Below are positions 23,385 to 24,159 of a DNA stretch of 24,159 nucleotides, piece by piece. Below the pieces are notes generated by a model that was not told the origin of the DNA, ran no database searches, and was given only the letters and a program-made list of their open reading frames with translations. The first letter of the stretch is position 1; the number at the start of each line of letters is the position of its first letter. The stretch spans positions 12,272-36,430 of the forward strand of contig PMCB01000102.1 of assembly GCA_003153955.1 (NCBI GenBank), given 5' to 3'. The position numbers were made by a program, and so were the translations under genes. The stretch comes from Dehalococcoidia bacterium. GTDB taxonomy: Bacteria; Chloroflexota; Dehalococcoidia; Dehalococcoidales; Fen-1064.

Positions 23385-24047
23385 ATGAAAAATTGCTTCG
23401 CTTTGGTTGGAGCTGTTGTAGTGGGAATAACCGTCAGTTTATTATTGATTGGCTGTTCCAGAGCTGAAGCTATTCAGACTACTACATCTTACCCAACAAC
23501 GGATACAGCCAAGACCTCTGCTACCACAACCTCTACTACTATTACCACATCTCAAACTTCGGTAACATTAACTACGTCAACAACTACTAAAACCGGCACC
23601 AACTGGAGTTTAAGCCTTGTCGGGGTTATCACCGAAAATGTGAACCAGACGCTATTTGCTCAGGGTGCTGCACCGGGCTGTCACGCAGAATTTTGGTCCG
23701 ATGCACAGGGGCATCTTTGGTCGGGTATTTCTCTCTGGTTGCTGGCTGCTTACGTTGATGATAATAATCCTATGGGTGTGCCGAACGATGCTCTTTGGAA
23801 ACAGGGTTTCACGATACAGATTTCTTCAGATAGTTCGATGGTAGAATATACTTCTGCCCAGATTGAAAAAAACGACAATATTGTCGTGGCTTACCGGATG
23901 GACGGCAAATCACTTCCGGTTGTGCAATGGCCGCTGGCTTTGGTGGGCAGCGCCGTGGACCAACCGCATCAGATTGCAGCGATCACGGAAATTAAGCTAG
24001 TTTTACCCCCATTGATTACTGCAACACCGTTAACCACGGCGCCGTAA
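23385..24047 (+). CDS. Lipoprotein with C-terminal sulfite-oxidase-like (molybdopterin-type) domain
   Basis: This 220-residue protein starts at ATG 23385, preceded by AAGGAAAAT; an in-frame ATG 14 codons earlier lies outside the signal-peptide pattern. The signal peptide ends at LLIGC (Cys24). A Thr/Ser linker (about 31-70) resembles that of the preceding lipoprotein. The remaining 135 residues contain WSGISLWLLAAYVDD, a segment GFTIQISSDSSMVEYTSAQIEKNDNIVVAY and QWPLALVG. This order recalls the sulfite-oxidase-type molybdopterin domain found in some extracytoplasmic proteins of archaea and bacteria. Only Cys99 (PGCHAEFW) is available as a metal ligand, and the classical cofactor motif is not obvious, so it may be a fold relative without cofactor. 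Fold assignment is moderate. The gene is separated from the previous one by a terminator. Confidence 0.7.
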   Translation: MKNCFALVGAVVVGITVSLLLIGCSRAEAIQTTTSYPTTDTAKTSATTTSTTITTSQTSVTLTTSTTTKTGTNWSLSLVGVITENVNQTLFAQGAAPGCHAEFWSDAQGHLWSGISLWLLAAYVDDNNPMGVPNDALWKQGFTIQISSDSSMVEYTSAQIEKNDNIVVAYRMDGKSLPVVQWPLALVGSAVDQPHQIAAITEIKLVLPPLITATPLTTAP

Positions 24048-24117
24048 GGCACGAACGTCTGTTAATGAAAATCGCAGGGATTATCGGGAAATTTCGCGGC
24101 TGATGAAGAAGTGATTC

Positions 24118-24159
24118 TGAGAGCGGAGGGGATCGAACCCTCGACCATCTGATTAAAAG
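24118..24159 (-). tRNA. tRNA-Lys (anticodon UUU), 5' half beyond window
   Basis: Read on the minus strand, the window end gives anticodon loop CUUUUAA (anticodon UUU), anticodon-stem strand UCAGA, a 5-nt variable loop, T-arm GAGGG-UUCGAUC-CCCUC, acceptor strand CGCUCUC and discriminator A at 24118. All parts have standard lengths. The D-arm and 5' acceptor strand lie outside the window. CCA is not encoded. Confidence 0.92.

Overview
The window is a 24.2-kb stretch of a bacterial chromosome that encodes an anaerobe-flavoured set of acyl-CoA, flavin and thiamine-diphosphate enzymes, DHA2 transporters, an archaemetzincin and two lipoproteins with Thr/Ser-rich linkers. No 16S rRNA or other definitive marker is present. 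The mix (class III CoA-transferases, old-yellow-enzyme-type Fe-S flavoprotein, RNB ribonuclease, bacterial archaemetzincin, Thr-rich lipoprotein tethers) suggests an uncultured member of the Chloroflexota, perhaps Dehalococcoidia. That assignment is inference.

Layout. Positions 1-421 are non-coding and rich in hairpins, including a perfect 14-bp inverted repeat. Positions 422-6002 hold a transporter on the + strand facing a leftward group: DHA2 transporter, metal-dependent cyclase, short-chain dehydrogenase (SDR), and a homologue of the ERG2 sterol isomerase / sigma-1 receptor family. The SDR and the ERG2-like gene overlap and appear to have their own promoter next to two palindromes. Positions 6003-6521 are a divergent intergenic region. 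Positions 6522-11043 encode RpiB, a P3B-type (MgtA-like) Mg2+ ATPase overlapping it by 4 bp, and an RNB-family exoribonuclease.

A strong sigma-70-type promoter overlapped by a 20-bp perfect palindrome (11137-11183) precedes two CaiB/BaiF CoA-transferases and a double hot-dog MaoC/FAS1-like hydratase. Two tandem terminators close this group. A class V aminotransferase and a ThDP enzyme of the acetolactate-synthase fold follow (15306-18154). They converge on a leftward 2,4-dienoyl-CoA-reductase/BaiCD-type flavoprotein (18168-20123). The rest is a zinc-ribbon membrane protein, an archaemetzincin, a four-domain Ig-like lipoprotein, a second lipoprotein with a probable sulfite-oxidase-like domain, and the 3' half of a tRNA-Lys cut by the window end.

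How the genes may work together. Positions 11366-20123 read as a catabolic acyl-CoA module: CoA transfer, hydration, transamination, C-C cleavage or ligation, and enoyl reduction. Several members have changed catalytic or ligand residues: one CoA-transferase lacks the catalytic Asp, the ThDP enzyme has Asn for the metal-binding Asp, the hydratase has a split Asp/His pair, and the flavoprotein has an irregular cysteine motif. The most striking gene is the ERG2/sigma-1-receptor homologue. It retains the family's acidic pocket residues at identical spacing and is coupled to an SDR, which points to a steroid- or terpenoid-like ligand or substrate.
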